Below are positions 1 to 8,119 of a DNA stretch of 10,858 nt, piece after piece. Location of the stretch: NCBI GenBank assembly GCA_937907585.1, contig CALCVH010000163.1, positions 1 through 10,858 on the forward strand, read 5' to 3'. The position numbers and the translations under genes were made by a program. The notes beneath the pieces were generated by a model. It was given only the letters and a program-made list of their open reading frames with translations. It had not been told where the DNA came from and searched no databases. The stretch comes from an uncultured Bacillota bacterium (GTDB lineage Bacteria > Bacillota_I > Bacilli_A > Izemoplasmatales > UBA1188). The first letter of the stretch is position 1. Every line of letters begins with the position of its first letter.

Positions 1-1
1 T

Positions 2-349
2 CCTAATCATACAAGCAAGGGTAGAGAATTAATTCAAGAATGCATAGACTGTGAAAAAGGAAATAACTGTGGAGTACTATCAACAGTTGATAGGCATATT
101 AGACCACACATTTTAACTTTTGATGATAACTGGGTTGCGAAATGTCCATATTGTCATAAAGGAAAACTTGAACCGGTTGAAGATTCAACATTTGAAAACT
201 TCATCCGTAATTCATGGAAGTTTAATGGTGATAATGGAGAATCATTTATTAGATTAATGCTTCAAGAGCTGACAAGAGTTAACGATATTAAAGCGATACT
301 CGAGAACGATGATGAAGTTAACATGGGCGAGGACGAAGACGATGAGTAA
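2..349 (+). CDS. Zinc-ribbon protein, C-terminal part (5' truncated)
   Basis: This is the open 3' end of a gene that begins before the window; 115 codons are visible before TAA. The visible part has two cysteine knuckles, a C-x2-C-x5-C cluster at visible residues 14, 17 and 23 and a C-x2-C at 48 and 51 (context AKCPYCHKG), arranged like a treble-clef or zinc-ribbon module that would bind one zinc ion. A short helical segment follows (about 64-100), and the protein ends in a very acidic tail, with 9 of the last 11 residues Asp or Glu apart from Met and Gly. No catalytic motif is visible. Its stop overlaps the start of the next gene by 8 bases (ATGAGTAA), so the two are probably translationally coupled. 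I do not recognise a family. Zinc ribbons recur in two downstream genes, which suggests a shared mode of protein or nucleic-acid binding; that is inference. Confidence 0.82.
   Translation, partial: PNHTSKGRELIQECIDCEKGNNCGVLSTVDRHIRPHILTFDDNWVAKCPYCHKGKLEPVEDSTFENFIRNSWKFNGDNGESFIRLMLQELTRVNDIKAILENDDEVNMGEDEDDE
329..333 (+). promoter_or_regulatory. Ribosome binding site that sets the start of the 558-residue gene
   Basis: GAGGA lies 8 nt before the ATG at 342, inside the end of the upstream gene. It supports the ATG at 342 over the in-frame ATG at 309, which would make a 569-residue product with 11 extra residues translated from bases that already code the upstream protein's conserved frame. 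Confidence 0.55.
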
Positions 350-2018
350 TATTGTTAAGATTGGAAATAAGAATAAGAAATATTTTGAAAGTATCGTCAA
401 TATCGTTAAAGTATGTAACTTCGATAAGATTGATAAAACAGATATTAGAGTGTCAGATGATACTATAGAATATGGTGATACTATTTTTAAATATGTAGAC
501 AGAATAAAGACTATAGAATCTGATGGAGTAAAATTTGGAATTGGTAAAAATGGAGCCAACTGGTTTATAGGACTTAAGGGAGGCAAAATCGATTCTTATG
601 ATGGCGCATGGAAAGCGCTAATTGATAGAGTTGCGAAACAGTTCCATAAAGAATATTCATTCTTAGAATTTAATCAATCTGAAGATTATAACTATACTGA
701 TAATAAGAACTTTGAAAAAACACAAAAAATAATAGATACTTTATTTCAAGTAGATGTTAAAGGATTTAGTGTTGAAAAAAACACTGAAGAAACATTCGGA
801 GATGTTTATGGCGCAATTCTTAAACTAAGAATTAGCGAAGGAACAGGTGAACCTCAAACAATACTTTGTAAAGTATATTTTAACCAAGAAAGAAATGGAG
901 ATTTAACTCCACTACCTAAATCTGTTGCGAAAGATATAAACGATGCGTTTAGAGTAAATCCTAAAAACGCTAAATCAGAAGGAATAATCAAAAGAACTAG
1001 CGATTCTAATAAAGCTAGCGAATCTGAATATATTAAAGACGTTGCGACAAACGTTGCGAACGCACTTATTAAAATAATGGAATCAAAAGATAATAAAACT
1101 AATTTTGATGATTATTGTTTCTTACATCATAAAGAAAGAGATGAAGAAATATTAGATGAACTAATTGATAAAGCTCCATCTTTAGATGAAGTATCAATCA
1201 AATGTAGTGATCTTAGTCTATTATCTATTATCCACGTTAAATGGAGAACTGATAGCTATATCGTTAAATATTTATCTAAACCATATTTCTTATTTAGTTA
1301 TGGACTTCAAAATAGACTTGATGTCAGATGCTTATCATGTAAAGATAACGCTGATATCATCGTTATGAATATGGTTAAAAATAAAGAAGAATATAAGGAT
1401 GATATAGATTCTCCTGAATTTGATATTGATGAATTCTTGGAATTAGAAGATCCATACATGTCTAAAGATGACTTTAATACTTTAGAATTAAGCAATCATT
1501 TAATTGTGGTTCCTTGTGAGAACGCACATATTCAGGATTCTATCTGTGTTGAAGGAAAGAGACTTAGATGCATCTCTCAAGTTGTATACTCAAAAGATAA
1601 TGATAGATTCTATTGTAAGAATTGTCGTCATCCTGAAGTTGTATATAAGGTTGATGATACATACGCAATAGTTAATGATAATCTTCATTATGTAAACAGC
1701 AAAAAAGAATTATTTGATTCTGAAGATTTAAATAGATGTTTAATCTGTAATCGTTACATAAAGATAGAAGATGGTGATTATTGTCCTATCTGTTCTTTAG
1801 CTGTCAATAATCAAACAACAGAAGAGAATATAGAATTATATAAGAGATATGGCTCTATCATTCCAGTAAGAAATAGAATATTCAAGATGTTCAAACCTAA
1901 GTATGGATTTGAAGATGAAGAAATGATTCTATTGAAACTAGGAAATAATAGTTATTATAAAATCAACAAGCTTGATGATTTTAACAAAATAAAAGCTAAG
2001 AGAGTAGGAGGCAGATAA
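342..2018 (+). CDS. Multi-CxxC zinc-ribbon protein of unknown function
   Basis: The 558-residue product is apparently cytoplasmic, with no signal peptide or membrane helix. The N-terminal part (1-105) is a mixed alpha/beta region ending in a helix. A second alpha/beta region (about 120-205) follows, then a basic linker (210-225) and a helical segment (230-285). The C-terminal half is cysteine-rich, with CxxC pairs at 330/333, 425/428, 466/469 and 481/484 and single cysteines at 392, 402 and 410. The last two pairs (RCLIC, then YCPIC 11 residues later) form a compact zinc ribbon; 330/333 may pair with 425/428 across an inserted acidic segment (350-380) in a second zinc site. No nuclease, ATPase or peptidase motif is visible; FGIGKNG at 65-71 is not a Walker A. 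The start at 342 is chosen from the ribosome binding site and the 8-nt overlap with the upstream gene. The next gene begins 1 nt after the stop. A scaffold or adaptor role is only inference. Confidence 0.85.
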   Translation: MSNIVKIGNKNKKYFESIVNIVKVCNFDKIDKTDIRVSDDTIEYGDTIFKYVDRIKTIESDGVKFGIGKNGANWFIGLKGGKIDSYDGAWKALIDRVAKQFHKEYSFLEFNQSEDYNYTDNKNFEKTQKIIDTLFQVDVKGFSVEKNTEETFGDVYGAILKLRISEGTGEPQTILCKVYFNQERNGDLTPLPKSVAKDINDAFRVNPKNAKSEGIIKRTSDSNKASESEYIKDVATNVANALIKIMESKDNKTNFDDYCFLHHKERDEEILDELIDKAPSLDEVSIKCSDLSLLSIIHVKWRTDSYIVKYLSKPYFLFSYGLQNRLDVRCLSCKDNADIIVMNMVKNKEEYKDDIDSPEFDIDEFLELEDPYMSKDDFNTLELSNHLIVVPCENAHIQDSICVEGKRLRCISQVVYSKDNDRFYCKNCRHPEVVYKVDDTYAIVNDNLHYVNSKKELFDSEDLNRCLICNRYIKIEDGDYCPICSLAVNNQTTEENIELYKRYGSIIPVRNRIFKMFKPKYGFEDEEMILLKLGNNSYYKINKLDDFNKIKAKRVGGR

Positions 2019-2019
2019 T

Positions 2020-5000
2020 ATGACTAAATATAATGTATTCTATAGTCAAATTAAAAAAAGATTATTTCCTCTCTTAATAGTTACAATTGCATCAATTCTA
2101 GTTAATGCATTTTTAACTATCACATTATTAGTTAAAATGACTAGTTTTAATTATGTTTTATATCCGCTATCATCTTTAACTGTAGGTGTTTTATTCTTAA
2201 TATATCAATTATTTGCGAACTTTAAATTAGGATATTCAAAGATAGTTGCGGTAATCTATTGTTTAATAGAAGTTCTTATTTTGACATTTCAACTCATAAT
2301 TCCATATTCTAATAACCAATTCTATATGACAAATCTGTTTATGGGTATTTATATAGTAAATACTTTACTAACTGTCATATTCACAATCGTATCCATATTA
2401 AATAATGTTCAAATATCAAATAAGAAGAATTTCACAGCCTTAGTTATCACATCGATCTTTATGGGGTTACTAGTTGCGGGTGATCTATATTTCTTTAATC
2501 AATATGGTGTATATGGCCAAGGAAAAGATAAACAATTAATCTATTCATGGAGCGATGATGGATCATATGATGTAAGTGGCGTTATTGATGATAATAATGA
2601 AGTAGTCGTGATTAAAGAAACTTTCAATAACGCAAAGATAAACAAAATAGATTCTAGCGTTATAAATAGTAAAAATGTAAACACAATCAATTTAGATTTT
2701 GATAATCAAGAACTCTTAATAACAAATATTGATAACTTAAATGTTGATAAAAACGTTACAATTAACGCTAAAAAAGAACTATTAGATAAATATCGTAATG
2801 ATTTTTATAACACTAAAAAATCTGAATATATAAAACTCGCTAACTCTATGCATCCACTCGATGTTAGTGAGAACGAAAAATATATAGTATTCAATTATGA
2901 TTCATACGCTTTAGAAAAAGTAGATTATCAGATTTTAAATACTTGGTATGGAAAAGAAAATGATATTTTTGATATCTCAACTTTTATGAACTTTGAATAT
3001 GTAAAACATTCAAATCCATTAAGTGTTGAAGATTTGTTGTGGAACGAAGCTAATAATGATAATGTAATCCTTGATTTAAATGGGAATACTGTATTCAATG
3101 TAGTTGATAATATGGATTTTAAAATCAGTTTCAAAGACATTCATAAAATAATCATTCAAGATGATAATGATGATATATATGAAGCTGAAAACAACAAGAA
3201 ATATATTGATTCAACTCATAAATACAAACTTTCAACATCTGAAAATATCTATAAGATTTTTGATGAATATCCAACTCGTGATGGTTTTGTATTAACTTGG
3301 AAATATGGTAATGAAACATTAGATGTTGAAAATAAAAAATTCCCTAACGACTTAGTATTAAGTGTTGTGCCTACATGGGAGATGTTACCAACAAGAGTCA
3401 ATAATGATGTTCTTGATGAATATGATATTACATATGGTGATTCATTTGATTTTTTAGTAGATGCGACAAAAGCGTCTAACTCATTCAATCTTAAATATAC
3501 TTTAATAGATAATAAGAGTGAAATTCTTTTTGATTCAACTAGTAGTGATGTTAGTGTAAGTGGATTAAAACCAGAAAATAGTGAAAAATATAGAATTATA
3601 GTCACAACTACTACAAACGATTCATCGCTAAAGTTATCTACTTATGTAACATTTAAAATAAATATTAATAAAAAAGCTCTTTCATTTAACTGGAATAGTC
3701 CAGAGGATAATATCTATTCAAATACTGATAAAACTATTTCAGTAAGCCATAATGAATCTGAATTAGTTTATGGAGATTCTTTATATTATTCAATTAAAGA
3801 TTCTAATCAAAAATATGTAAATGTTAAAAACGCAGGAAACTATACATATTCAGTTGAATTAAATGGCGACTCAGCTAACCTTTATAGTATTAAAGATAGT
3901 GATGTTAGTTATTCGTACGTTATCCATCAAAAAGAAGCTGATGTAGAGTGGTCTAATTTAGAATTTACATATGATGGATTATCTCATAATCCTACCGCTA
4001 AAATTAATGGATTATGTGATGGTGAAAGCGGAAATACTACATTAACATATACATCTCCAAATACAAATGTGAATACGTATGAATGTAGAGTTTTACTAGA
4101 TAATGATAACTACATTTTAAATAATGTTTCAACAAATTATACAATTAATAAAAGACCTATAATTATTACTGGTTTAGATTTCGTTAAAACATATGATGGA
4201 AATTCATATGAGCCAACATATGAATTAAGTGAAAGTATAATTGAAGGTAACACAATAACTGGAAAACTTGCGTGCAGTGGAATCAACGCTGGAACATATC
4301 CGATCACAAGAGGTAGCTTAGATTTAGGTAATAACTATGAAATTAGTTATGTTCCAGGAAATCTTACTATCAATAAAAGAGTAGTAACTGTTACCGCTAA
4401 ACCTATTACAGTCACCTATGGTGAATCATATAAGCTAGAATATGAATTAAGTGAAAAATTAATTAGTGGTAATAATGTAAGTGGTAATATTACTTCAAAC
4501 GATGTTAAAAACGCTGGAACATATGAAATCACTATTGGAGATTTAAGTTTTGGAGATAACTACGAAATTAATTATGTTAAAGCTACATTAACTATAAATA
4601 AAAAACTTCTTACTATTAATGCGGATAATCAAACTATAACATATGGTAATAAAGACGCTACACTAAGTTATACTCATACAGAATTAGCATACTCTGATGA
4701 ATTTGTAGGTAATTTAGTTAGAGAAGAAGGTAATGATGCAGGAGAATATAATATTTTAATTGGCACATTAGATGTTAATGAGAATTATGATATTACATTT
4801 AATAGTGCGGTATACAAAATTAATCCTAAAGAAATCATTATCAATTGGGATAATTTAAATATTACTTATGATGGAAACCCACATAATAATGAAATACATC
4901 CTACCTATAAAGATATAAATAATAACGTTATAGATCTTGAATTTAATGTGGATAATTTCACTGATGCGGGAAATCATGATGTTATAGTATCATTTAAGAA

Positions 5001-5544
5001 TGGTGAAACAAACTACATTCTTCCAACTAATCATTCTAAGGCCTATTCAATTTTGAAAGCTAAAAATGCGTTTGATGGTCAATATACTACAAATGAATAT
5101 GAGTTTGGAACAGTACCAGCATCTATAAGTGTACCAAATCCTAGATTTGGAACAAACACTATCAAATATTATAGCGATCAAGCATGTAATAATGAGATAA
5201 TATTAAAGAGTGATCTAAATGTTGGAACATATTATATTAAAGTATCAGTTAAAGGAAACGATAACTATAGTGACCTTGAAAATGTTTTAAGTTTTAGAGT
5301 CAATCCAAAAGTAGTAAGCGTTGAATGGAACGAACTAGAACTTGAATATACAGGAGAAAATCAAATTAATCAAGTTCAAGCTAGATTTAAAGATATTAGT
5401 GGTAATTACCAAAATTGTTTATTAAATTTAAGTGAAATGATTGAAGCTGGTACTTATAATCTTATTGCGCTATATGATAGTGAAAACTACACTTTAACTA
5501 ACAATACTAAACAATATGTAATAAGTGTAAAGGAGACAAACTAG
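2020..5544 (+). CDS. Five-helix membrane protein with extracellular InlB-like and MBG/Ig-like repeats
   Basis: This 1174-residue protein has AGGAGG at 2006-2011, 8 nt before the ATG. Five hydrophobic helices lie at about 15-37, 44-66, 74-95, 103-127 and 138-158. Basic residues (KKR at 12-14, K69/K74, KK at 135-136) sit in the N-terminus and the even loops, so the positive-inside rule puts the N-terminus inside and the roughly 1000-residue C-terminal part outside. Residues 165-410 are Asn/Asp-rich and unassigned. Residues 417-453 (YPTRDGF to VVPTW) resemble an InlB/Listeria-Bacteroides repeat. From about 550 to the end run eight beta modules, each marked by an A-G-(T/N/E)-Y-like turn near 606, 686, 758, 833, 908, 984, 1069 and 1144. 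Those between 711 and 935 match MBG domains with an exact 75-residue period; others carry a W-x-x-L-x-x-TYDG signature. No LPxTG motif is present, so anchoring is by the helices. MBG domains occur in adhesins and large surface proteins. Use as an adhesin, sensor or envelope tether is inference. Confidence 0.88.
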   Translation: MTKYNVFYSQIKKRLFPLLIVTIASILVNAFLTITLLVKMTSFNYVLYPLSSLTVGVLFLIYQLFANFKLGYSKIVAVIYCLIEVLILTFQLIIPYSNNQFYMTNLFMGIYIVNTLLTVIFTIVSILNNVQISNKKNFTALVITSIFMGLLVAGDLYFFNQYGVYGQGKDKQLIYSWSDDGSYDVSGVIDDNNEVVVIKETFNNAKINKIDSSVINSKNVNTINLDFDNQELLITNIDNLNVDKNVTINAKKELLDKYRNDFYNTKKSEYIKLANSMHPLDVSENEKYIVFNYDSYALEKVDYQILNTWYGKENDIFDISTFMNFEYVKHSNPLSVEDLLWNEANNDNVILDLNGNTVFNVVDNMDFKISFKDIHKIIIQDDNDDIYEAENNKKYIDSTHKYKLSTSENIYKIFDEYPTRDGFVLTWKYGNETLDVENKKFPNDLVLSVVPTWEMLPTRVNNDVLDEYDITYGDSFDFLVDATKASNSFNLKYTLIDNKSEILFDSTSSDVSVSGLKPENSEKYRIIVTTTTNDSSLKLSTYVTFKININKKALSFNWNSPEDNIYSNTDKTISVSHNESELVYGDSLYYSIKDSNQKYVNVKNAGNYTYSVELNGDSANLYSIKDSDVSYSYVIHQKEADVEWSNLEFTYDGLSHNPTAKINGLCDGESGNTTLTYTSPNTNVNTYECRVLLDNDNYILNNVSTNYTINKRPIIITGLDFVKTYDGNSYEPTYELSESIIEGNTITGKLACSGINAGTYPITRGSLDLGNNYEISYVPGNLTINKRVVTVTAKPITVTYGESYKLEYELSEKLISGNNVSGNITSNDVKNAGTYEITIGDLSFGDNYEINYVKATLTINKKLLTINADNQTITYGNKDATLSYTHTELAYSDEFVGNLVREEGNDAGEYNILIGTLDVNENYDITFNSAVYKINPKEIIINWDNLNITYDGNPHNNEIHPTYKDINNNVIDLEFNVDNFTDAGNHDVIVSFKNGETNYILPTNHSKAYSILKAKNAFDGQYTTNEYEFGTVPASISVPNPRFGTNTIKYYSDQACNNEIILKSDLNVGTYYIKVSVKGNDNYSDLENVLSFRVNPKVVSVEWNELELEYTGENQINQVQARFKDISGNYQNCLLNLSEMIEAGTYNLIALYDSENYTLTNNTKQYVISVKETN
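4150..4824 (+). repeat. Three tandem 225-bp MBG coding repeats
   Basis: Three consecutive modules (4150-4374, 4375-4599, 4600-4824) each encode exactly 75 residues and end in an x-I-N boundary at residues 785, 860 and 935. The first two are also similar as DNA: the 15-mer aacgctggaacatat occurs at 4285-4299 and 4510-4524, and tatgaattaagtgaaa appears in both. The third is more diverged. This fits intragenic duplication followed by drift, and the repeats could allow copy-number change by recombination. Confidence 0.75.
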
Positions 5545-5545
5545 T

Positions 5546-6643
5546 ATGAAATGTCCTCAGTGTAATCATGATGTTGAACCTTTAACACTAGTTAATGGTA
5601 AATGGGGATGTCCTGATTGTAAAAGACTTTTTGTAAACTATAGTCTTGATACCAGTCATGAATCTCAAGAATTAGGTGAACTATCAAGAATCTATTATTT
5701 AAAATACCTAGAAAAAGCACCTAGCGATAACAAAAAAGATATTCAGATAAAGAATAAATATTTAGAAAAATCTAAAGAATACGCTAGAGAAGCTGCGAAA
5801 AAGTCTAACCCACTTGGATATTATATGCTTGCGTATTTCTATGATTATGACTACGATGGTATGAACTTGAGTGAAGCAGAACGTTGTAAGCTCGCAACCC
5901 CATATTATAACGCTATTGCTCTAGCTGATTTTAGCGGAATAAAAGATGAAAAAATCAAAGCTGATACATATGAAATACAAAAGCTAGCGATAGAAAAATT
6001 TAAGACAATGTTACTAGAGATGAGCCATGATAATAGAATATTATATGGACTAGAAGAATACAACAATATGGCTAGATCTTTAGGATTAAGTGTTGATTTA
6101 GATGATAAATCTGATAATCTTGACGACATAGATTTAATAAGCAAAATCATAGATAATGATAAAGAAAAAACTAAAACACCTATATTTAGTTTATTCACTA
6201 TCACATTTGGACAACTAAAAGAGATTCTTAAAAAGAACATTATCTATGATAAATACTTGTTGTCATTCTATGAAGTTAATAGTCAATTAAAGATTAATGA
6301 ATCGACAGTTATAAGAAGTAAAGACGCTGCGAAAAACATATTAACTAATGGGAAGGATTATCTAAATAAACAATCAAAAGAACCATTAGATAATAGAAAA
6401 GTTGTGCTCACTATTCTTTACAAAGGATTTAAATCAAAATATAAAGAAGTTAACAATTATATTTCTAGATTTGAACAAAAAGGAAATAAGAAAAAACAGT
6501 TAGATACAGAAATTAGTATTGTATACAACAACTTATCAGGAAGCGGTAAAGCATATAATACGAATTTTATGTTCTATGAAGATGATATTATCTTCACAAA
6601 AGATGCGAGTATTAAAACTCTATTTAAATTATTAAATGAATAA
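5546..6643 (+). CDS. Zinc-ribbon protein with Sel1/TPR-like helices
   Basis: The 365-residue product starts at an ATG with AGGAG at 5531-5535 (10-nt spacing), one base after the upstream stop. It opens with a classic zinc ribbon: CxxC at 3/6 and 22/25 on either side of a short beta hairpin (KCPQC, then GCPDC). Residues 48-130 are helical and look like one or two Sel1/TPR-type repeats: a basic helix around 70-86, then NPLGYYMLAYFYDYDYDG, then an A-x(n)-PYYNAIAL helix. The rest is mostly helical with an Asp-rich linker at 184-207. No transmembrane helix or catalytic motif is visible. SGSGKAY near 331-337 looks like a P-loop fragment but lacks the preceding strand and glycine spacing. A cytosolic adaptor that binds a partner through its helical repeats fits these features and the operon, but this is inference and no named family is recognised. 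Confidence 0.83.
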   Translation: MKCPQCNHDVEPLTLVNGKWGCPDCKRLFVNYSLDTSHESQELGELSRIYYLKYLEKAPSDNKKDIQIKNKYLEKSKEYAREAAKKSNPLGYYMLAYFYDYDYDGMNLSEAERCKLATPYYNAIALADFSGIKDEKIKADTYEIQKLAIEKFKTMLLEMSHDNRILYGLEEYNNMARSLGLSVDLDDKSDNLDDIDLISKIIDNDKEKTKTPIFSLFTITFGQLKEILKKNIIYDKYLLSFYEVNSQLKINESTVIRSKDAAKNILTNGKDYLNKQSKEPLDNRKVVLTILYKGFKSKYKEVNNYISRFEQKGNKKKQLDTEISIVYNNLSGSGKAYNTNFMFYEDDIIFTKDASIKTLFKLLNE

Positions 6644-6655
6644 GTAACTTATTGT

Positions 6656-6661
6656 GGGAGG
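6656..6661 (+). promoter_or_regulatory. Ribosome binding site that sets the start of the coiled-coil gene
   Basis: GGGAGG lies 4 nt before the ATG at 6666. It excludes the upstream in-frame GTG at 6654, because that codon would overlap the ribosome binding site itself and leave no ribosome binding site of its own. The 4-nt spacing is short, and it recurs before the last gene of the window. Confidence 0.65.
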
Positions 6662-6665
6662 AAAT

Positions 6666-8117
6666 ATGGAATTCAATAAGAAAAATTTAGATTTTGTAGT
6701 AAAAGTGCTTAAGGATAATAAAGTAAGTTATTGTTCTAAGATTGAAGGCTATTTTAATGATGAGCCTGAAAAAGCTGAAGTTAGAGATATGGCTTCTAGA
6801 TTTTTTGAACTATTATCAAAACATGCGATCGATGGAATTAATAATGGTTTCAATAAAAAGATAATCGAAGAAGCTTCTGAACAAATTGCGGCTCAAATGA
6901 ATGTCAAAGCTGAAAAACATATCAAAGATGCGGCTAAAGTTTATGAGAGATTAAGCACTGCGAAATATAAAGGAAATATCGAAAAAGATAACTATCTAGC
7001 TGGAAGATTATATGGCATTATCAGCGATACAATCAGATCAGCTAAAATGTTCTTACAATATCAAAAAGATGTTGAAGGCGAAGCGAGAGATACAGTGCTA
7101 GCTGGAATTGAAAAGTTAGAAGAAGCTCTTGAAATGGTAAATAACGTATTTGACTATACAAGCAAAGAATCTATCGCTTTATATAATGATGCGTATGAAT
7201 GCGTTCAAAAATGGGCTAATGAAGTAGTTGGTACATTCATAACTCCTAATACTAATTTACCTTTAGAAAGACTATTTGAAGATTTAGAACAGTGGTCAAA
7301 TTTAGTTTTAAATGGAAAGAAAGAAACTGAACTAAAAGCTTTAGATTATGGAACTACTGATTTAGATAGATTTGAAGAAGTATGTACTGGAGCTTTAAAT
7401 GATATCGAAGGTATTAGAACAGCGTTTGAAATAAGAAAGAAAAATTATGATAAACGAGAATATGATTTACAGGCTCTAAACGATAAAATCAATGAGTTAA
7501 ACAATAAAAAAGAAGCTCTAGAAAATGAAAAATTAGAAGTTAAAAGAAGCTATAAGAATGGCGATATTTCTAAGGATGTAGCGCTCAATAAATTAGATTT
7601 TATCTCTGGTAAATTAGAAGATTTAGATGATGAAATCTATACATATAATGCAGAACTCAAAGAAGAAGAGGAAATGATCGCTGCATCTAGACAAGAAAGA
7701 CTTCAATATGAATCAATGTTTAGAAAGATAGATAAGATGAAAGATTCTCCTATCAACTTCTATTACGTAGTGAATGAAAGAAATATTCAAATTGATAAGA
7801 TTAAAGATCTATTCTCTGGAAAAGCTAGAAGCAATGAAGAAATAAGCGAAGCTGTATTCCAAGTTAATCAACTTGAAAGTGGTTATAATGACGCTCACAA
7901 CATCACTGTTGCGGCTATTGAAAAGATGAAAAATAAGAGATTTGTCTCTGAAGCTCATAAGACTGAAAGAAAGAAAAGAAGCCTTATTGAAGATGATAGA
8001 AGAAAAGAACTTGAAGACTTCCTTGATGGCGATACAGAAGATAGAAACAATAGTAAGAATGATATCGATGATTTAGATATCGATGAAAAGGTAAGCGTTC
8101 GCTCTAATAAAGAATAA
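6666..8117 (+). CDS. Helical coiled-coil protein with charged tail, unknown function
   Basis: From the ATG at 6666 the product has 483 residues and no signal peptide or membrane segment. It is almost entirely helical. Residues 1-190 form a helix-rich domain with many Ala, Glu and Lys residues. A short non-helical break at about 190-200 (GTFITPNTNLPLE) separates it from a second region. Residues 255-350 have strong coiled-coil character, with heptad-like Leu/Ile spacing among Glu and Lys, broken near 297-302 (KNGDIS), which suggests an antiparallel hairpin. A further helical stretch runs at about 375-425. The tail is basic at 430-446 (HKTERKKRSL and on), then strongly acidic at 447-474 (FLDGDTED, NDIDDLDIDE), and looks disordered. 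Three cysteines (23, 179, 240) show no metal-binding pattern. No enzyme motif is visible. It precedes the peptidase-like gene by 2 nt and is probably translated together with it, so a structural partner is plausible, but that is inference. Confidence 0.84.
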   Translation: MEFNKKNLDFVVKVLKDNKVSYCSKIEGYFNDEPEKAEVRDMASRFFELLSKHAIDGINNGFNKKIIEEASEQIAAQMNVKAEKHIKDAAKVYERLSTAKYKGNIEKDNYLAGRLYGIISDTIRSAKMFLQYQKDVEGEARDTVLAGIEKLEEALEMVNNVFDYTSKESIALYNDAYECVQKWANEVVGTFITPNTNLPLERLFEDLEQWSNLVLNGKKETELKALDYGTTDLDRFEEVCTGALNDIEGIRTAFEIRKKNYDKREYDLQALNDKINELNNKKEALENEKLEVKRSYKNGDISKDVALNKLDFISGKLEDLDDEIYTYNAELKEEEEMIAASRQERLQYESMFRKIDKMKDSPINFYYVVNERNIQIDKIKDLFSGKARSNEEISEAVFQVNQLESGYNDAHNITVAAIEKMKNKRFVSEAHKTERKKRSLIEDDRRKELEDFLDGDTEDRNNSKNDIDDLDIDEKVSVRSNKE

Positions 8118-8119
8118 TT

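Noticed and set aside
309..341. In-frame ATG at 309 as the start of the four-CxxC gene
   Set aside because: It lies inside the coding end of the upstream gene. The ATG at 342 has a well-spaced GAGGA and the typical ATGAGTAA overlap, so 342 is the better start.
534..554. FGIGKNG in the four-CxxC protein as a nucleotide-binding loop
   Set aside because: The lysine is followed by Asn rather than Ser or Thr, the glycine spacing is wrong and no partner motif exists.
254..586. Reverse-strand open frame of 110 codons
   Set aside because: It runs antisense across the end of gene A and the start of gene B, has no ribosome binding site on that strand, and its Leu/Ile-rich product is typical of antisense to AT-rich genes.
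3249..3605. Reverse-strand open frames inside the membrane-protein gene and, similarly, at 5905-6240
   Set aside because: They are shadows of clearly coding + strand genes, with low-complexity Ser/Leu/Ile products and no start signals.
4150..4824. Repeats as a CRISPR or transposon-related array
   Set aside because: The period is exactly 75 codons in frame and the translated units match MBG beta modules, so they are protein domain repeats.
6536..6556. SGSGKAY in the zinc-ribbon/Sel1-like protein as a Walker A
   Set aside because: It lacks the GxxxxGK[ST] spacing, a preceding hydrophobic strand and any Walker B.
6654..6665. GTG at 6654 as the start of the coiled-coil gene
   Set aside because: This codon overlaps the GGGAGG that serves the ATG at 6666, and the four extra residues (MGGN) are only the translation of that site.
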